A stretch of DNA of 7,239 bases from contig DALTWR010000044.1 in NCBI GenBank assembly GCA_029986975.1, positions 1 to 7,239 of the forward strand, given 5' to 3'. A program made the translations under genes and the position numbers. This document shows, one piece after another, positions 5,664 through 7,239 of this stretch. The notes under the pieces are model-generated. The model was given only the letters and a program-made list of their open reading frames with translations, was not told the DNA's origin and made no database searches. The stretch is from Methanocorpusculum sp. GTDB taxonomy: Archaea > Halobacteriota > Methanomicrobia > Methanomicrobiales > Methanocorpusculaceae. How positions within the stretch are numbered: the first letter of the stretch is position 1; each line of letters opens with the position of its first letter.

Positions 5664-6873
5664 ACTTTTCTTCAATAATAATATCAGACAGCTTATACTG
5701 TTTTGTCGGTTTCTGAATGCCCAATACCGACATCGCCGCAGCAGAAACCTTCTCCCGGTATTCAGGTACTGTATAAACCCCAAGTCTCCACTGCTCTTTT
5801 CTCGTCTGGTTCATCAGAGTCAGAAGCGGTACAATATCATCGAACGGAACAAAGTCATGCAGGTTCTGCACTCTCACCTGCATATGCATCTCACGTCTGA
5901 CCGGCGGAATATCCAGAATCACATATTCTTCTTTGACATTTGCTTTTTCAGCAATCTCTAAACGAATCCGCTCTTTTTCATCCGGACGAAGAGAAACCAT
6001 GCGTTCCATATAAACCTGATTTCTTCCGACATAGACCGCACGTTTGTAAAGACGTCTCGTCCTGATACGTGAAATAAGTGCCCGTGCTGAATCTGAGTGA
6101 GACGTCGCAAGAAGCATAAGAGCTGCCGCATCATCCATCCGCAGAAACGACCTGATGCTTTGCTCAGTAAACACCCGTTTTCCTGCCTGCAAAAACATCT
6201 CTTCGGCAATTCTGCTGACATGATGATAATATACCGAAGGCCCCATCAGCGTTCGGGCAATCAGAAGAGATTCTGCAGCAGAAAGTCCCTCTTCCTTCAG
6301 GAATAACCCCTCATCCGAATCAAGAGACAGAGAGTGAATCAGACGGTTTGCATCCAGTGTTCCATACGGAACGCCGGTATAGTGAGCATCGCGCAGAAGA
6401 TAATCCATCCGGTCAACATCAAGGTCTCCGTGAATGATTGATGCAAGGCGGTGTGTTCCGCTGATAATCGCAGCAGCTTCTTTTACATCTGCTCCAAGTT
6501 CATCGAAGCAGGGTTTTAAGTCCGCAGAATAGGGAAGAATATTGTCGTGCGAAAAACTTCCGAACTCCTGTGCCAGCCGCTCGCTTGCGTGGGAGAACGG
6601 ACCGTGACCAATATCATGAATCAGTGCGGATGCAGTAACAAGAAGACGTTCATCATCTGCAAGGTCAAGCTTTTGACAGACTTTGTCGGCAAGCGCCATT
6701 GTGCCAAGTGAGTGTTCAAACCGTGTGTGGTTTGCGCCGGGATAGACAAGATACGCAAATCCAAGCTGCCTGATTGCATGGAGACGCTGCACTAACGCAG
6801 TATCTAAGAGGGGAAGAAGAGCATCAGGAACTTCAATATAGCCGTGAACAGGGTCTTTAATTTGTTTTGTCAT
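5662..6873 (-). CDS. SAMHD1-like HD-domain phosphohydrolase
   Basis: This 403-residue cytoplasmic protein belongs to the HD phosphohydrolases related to SAMHD1 and bacterial dGTPases. It opens with KDPVHGYIEV, typical of the group. The catalytic set is complete: TRFEHSLG (50-57) with Arg 51 and His 54; LIHDIGHGPFSH (84-95) with the metal pair His 86/Asp 87, plus His 90 and His 95; and DVDRMDYLLRD (152-162) with Asp 154, corresponding to SAMHD1 Asp 311. VYYHHVSR (214-221) matches the region that contacts the nucleotide base in SAMHD1. Relatives remove triphosphate from dNTPs, so a dNTP-pool or defence role is possible, but the substrate is not shown. Residues 230-403 form a less conserved mixed region. 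The ATG at 6873 touches the stop codon of the upstream repeat gene, so translation is likely coupled. Confidence 0.92.
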   Translation of the reverse strand: MTKQIKDPVHGYIEVPDALLPLLDTALVQRLHAIRQLGFAYLVYPGANHTRFEHSLGTMALADKVCQKLDLADDERLLVTASALIHDIGHGPFSHASERLAQEFGSFSHDNILPYSADLKPCFDELGADVKEAAAIISGTHRLASIIHGDLDVDRMDYLLRDAHYTGVPYGTLDANRLIHSLSLDSDEGLFLKEEGLSAAESLLIARTLMGPSVYYHHVSRIAEEMFLQAGKRVFTEQSIRSFLRMDDAAALMLLATSHSDSARALISRIRTRRLYKRAVYVGRNQVYMERMVSLRPDEKERIRLEIAEKANVKEEYVILDIPPVRREMHMQVRVQNLHDFVPFDDIVPLLTLMNQTRKEQWRLGVYTVPEYREKVSAAAMSVLGIQKPTKQYKLSDIIIEEK

Positions 6874-7239
6874 TTAAATCCACTTCATATCGTGCGAAGA
6901 GCCGGCTCTGCCTTCTTTTTCCTCGCGTTTCTTTTGTGCAGCACGAACAGAACCCCAGACATCTTTGGGCGCCTGCCTGTTTTTTTCACGCAGTTTAGGT
7001 TCGGTTTCCTTCGGCACGTTAACAGCGGTTATACGTACTGAGTTACCGATTTCTTTCGGTTTCTGTCCTGAGCCTAACCGTACACTGTTTCCGATCTCTT
7101 TCGGTTTTTGTCCCGAACCCAACCTCACACTGTTTCCAATTTCTTTCGGCTTCTGTCCCGAACCCAATCTTACTGCTCCGTCTGCTTCTTTCGGCTTCTG
7201 TCCCGAGCCCAATCTTACTGCACCCTCCGTCTCTATTGG
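6874..7239 (-). CDS. Unrecognised protein of 15-residue tandem repeats, 5' end outside window
   Basis: The frame is open from the right edge to a TAA at 6874-6876, giving 121 visible residues with the N-terminus missing. A TTG at 7212 could be taken for a start but lies inside the repeat array and encodes its Leu, so the gene very likely begins further right. Three units read LGSGQKPKEIGNSVR and one reads LGSGQKPKEADGAVR. A partial unit ends the window, and two degenerate units (ITAVNVPKETEPKLR, EKNRQAPKDVWGSVR) follow. The protein ends in a 22-residue charged tail. It is rich in Lys, Arg, Gly and Glu, with almost no hydrophobic core and no Cys, so it is probably extended or disordered and might bind nucleic acid or a partner; that is inference. 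The HD gene begins at the base after the stop, which suggests a joint operon. I do not recognise the family. Confidence 0.75.
   Translation of the reverse strand, partial: PIETEGAVRLGSGQKPKEADGAVRLGSGQKPKEIGNSVRLGSGQKPKEIGNSVRLGSGQKPKEIGNSVRITAVNVPKETEPKLREKNRQAPKDVWGSVRAAQKKREEKEGRAGSSHDMKWI
6943..7239 (-). repeat. 45-bp in-frame tandem repeat array
   Basis: Units lie at 7168-7212, 7123-7167, 7078-7122 and 7033-7077. Degenerate units follow at 6988-7032 and 6943-6987, and a partial unit spans 7213-7239. Units 7123-7167 and 7078-7122 differ at 6 of 45 bases; 7078-7122 and 7033-7077 differ at 10 of 45. All of these changes are silent. Confidence 0.9.

Noticed and set aside
6943..7239. CRISPR-like array from the regular 45-bp repeats
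   Set aside because: The repeats are contiguous without spacers, stay in one reading frame and vary silently, so they are coding repeats.

Overview
The window is archaeal and looks like a Euryarchaeon of the order Methanomicrobiales, possibly Methanocorpusculum or a relative. The genus is an inference from gene content and style, not a match I could run. Three things support an archaeal methanogen: a fused formaldehyde-activating enzyme/hexulose-6-phosphate synthase, TATA-box promoters with little or no leader ahead of several genes, and a tRNA gene without an encoded CCA.

Left part (1-1422). A minus-strand gene for a Cas4/RecB-like nuclease enters from the left edge. It is broken: it has an in-frame TAA at 443-445, and the codon at ideal ribosome-site spacing is TTA. 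It is transcribed divergently from a small DUF3467-family gene (562-852), and a perfect 8-bp-arm palindrome (526-542) sits between the two promoters. A tRNA-Thr(CGT) gene follows (916-987). Then comes a 435-bp stretch without a credible protein gene. It holds two overlapping hairpins, a good TATA box and a possible small RNA.

Middle part (1423-3806). Two minus-strand genes lie here: a two-domain nucleotidyltransferase and, upstream of it, Fae-Hps. A U7 terminator separates them, so they are probably separate transcripts. Fae-Hps supplies ribulose 5-phosphate by splitting hexulose phosphate, and its Fae half captures the released formaldehyde on tetrahydromethanopterin. Its promoter region is shared with the divergent phosphate genes and carries iterated TATAGTG-type elements.

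Right part (3807-7239). A DUF47/PhoU-like protein and a PiT-family phosphate permease form a tight two-gene operon (2-bp gap). It converges on a minus-strand pair: a SAMHD1-like HD phosphohydrolase and, directly upstream with TAA and ATG touching, an unrecognised gene built of 15-residue tandem repeats that runs off the right edge. The repeats are conserved as protein while their DNA has drifted. This is the most unusual object in the window. I did not find a complete novel defence or mobile system.
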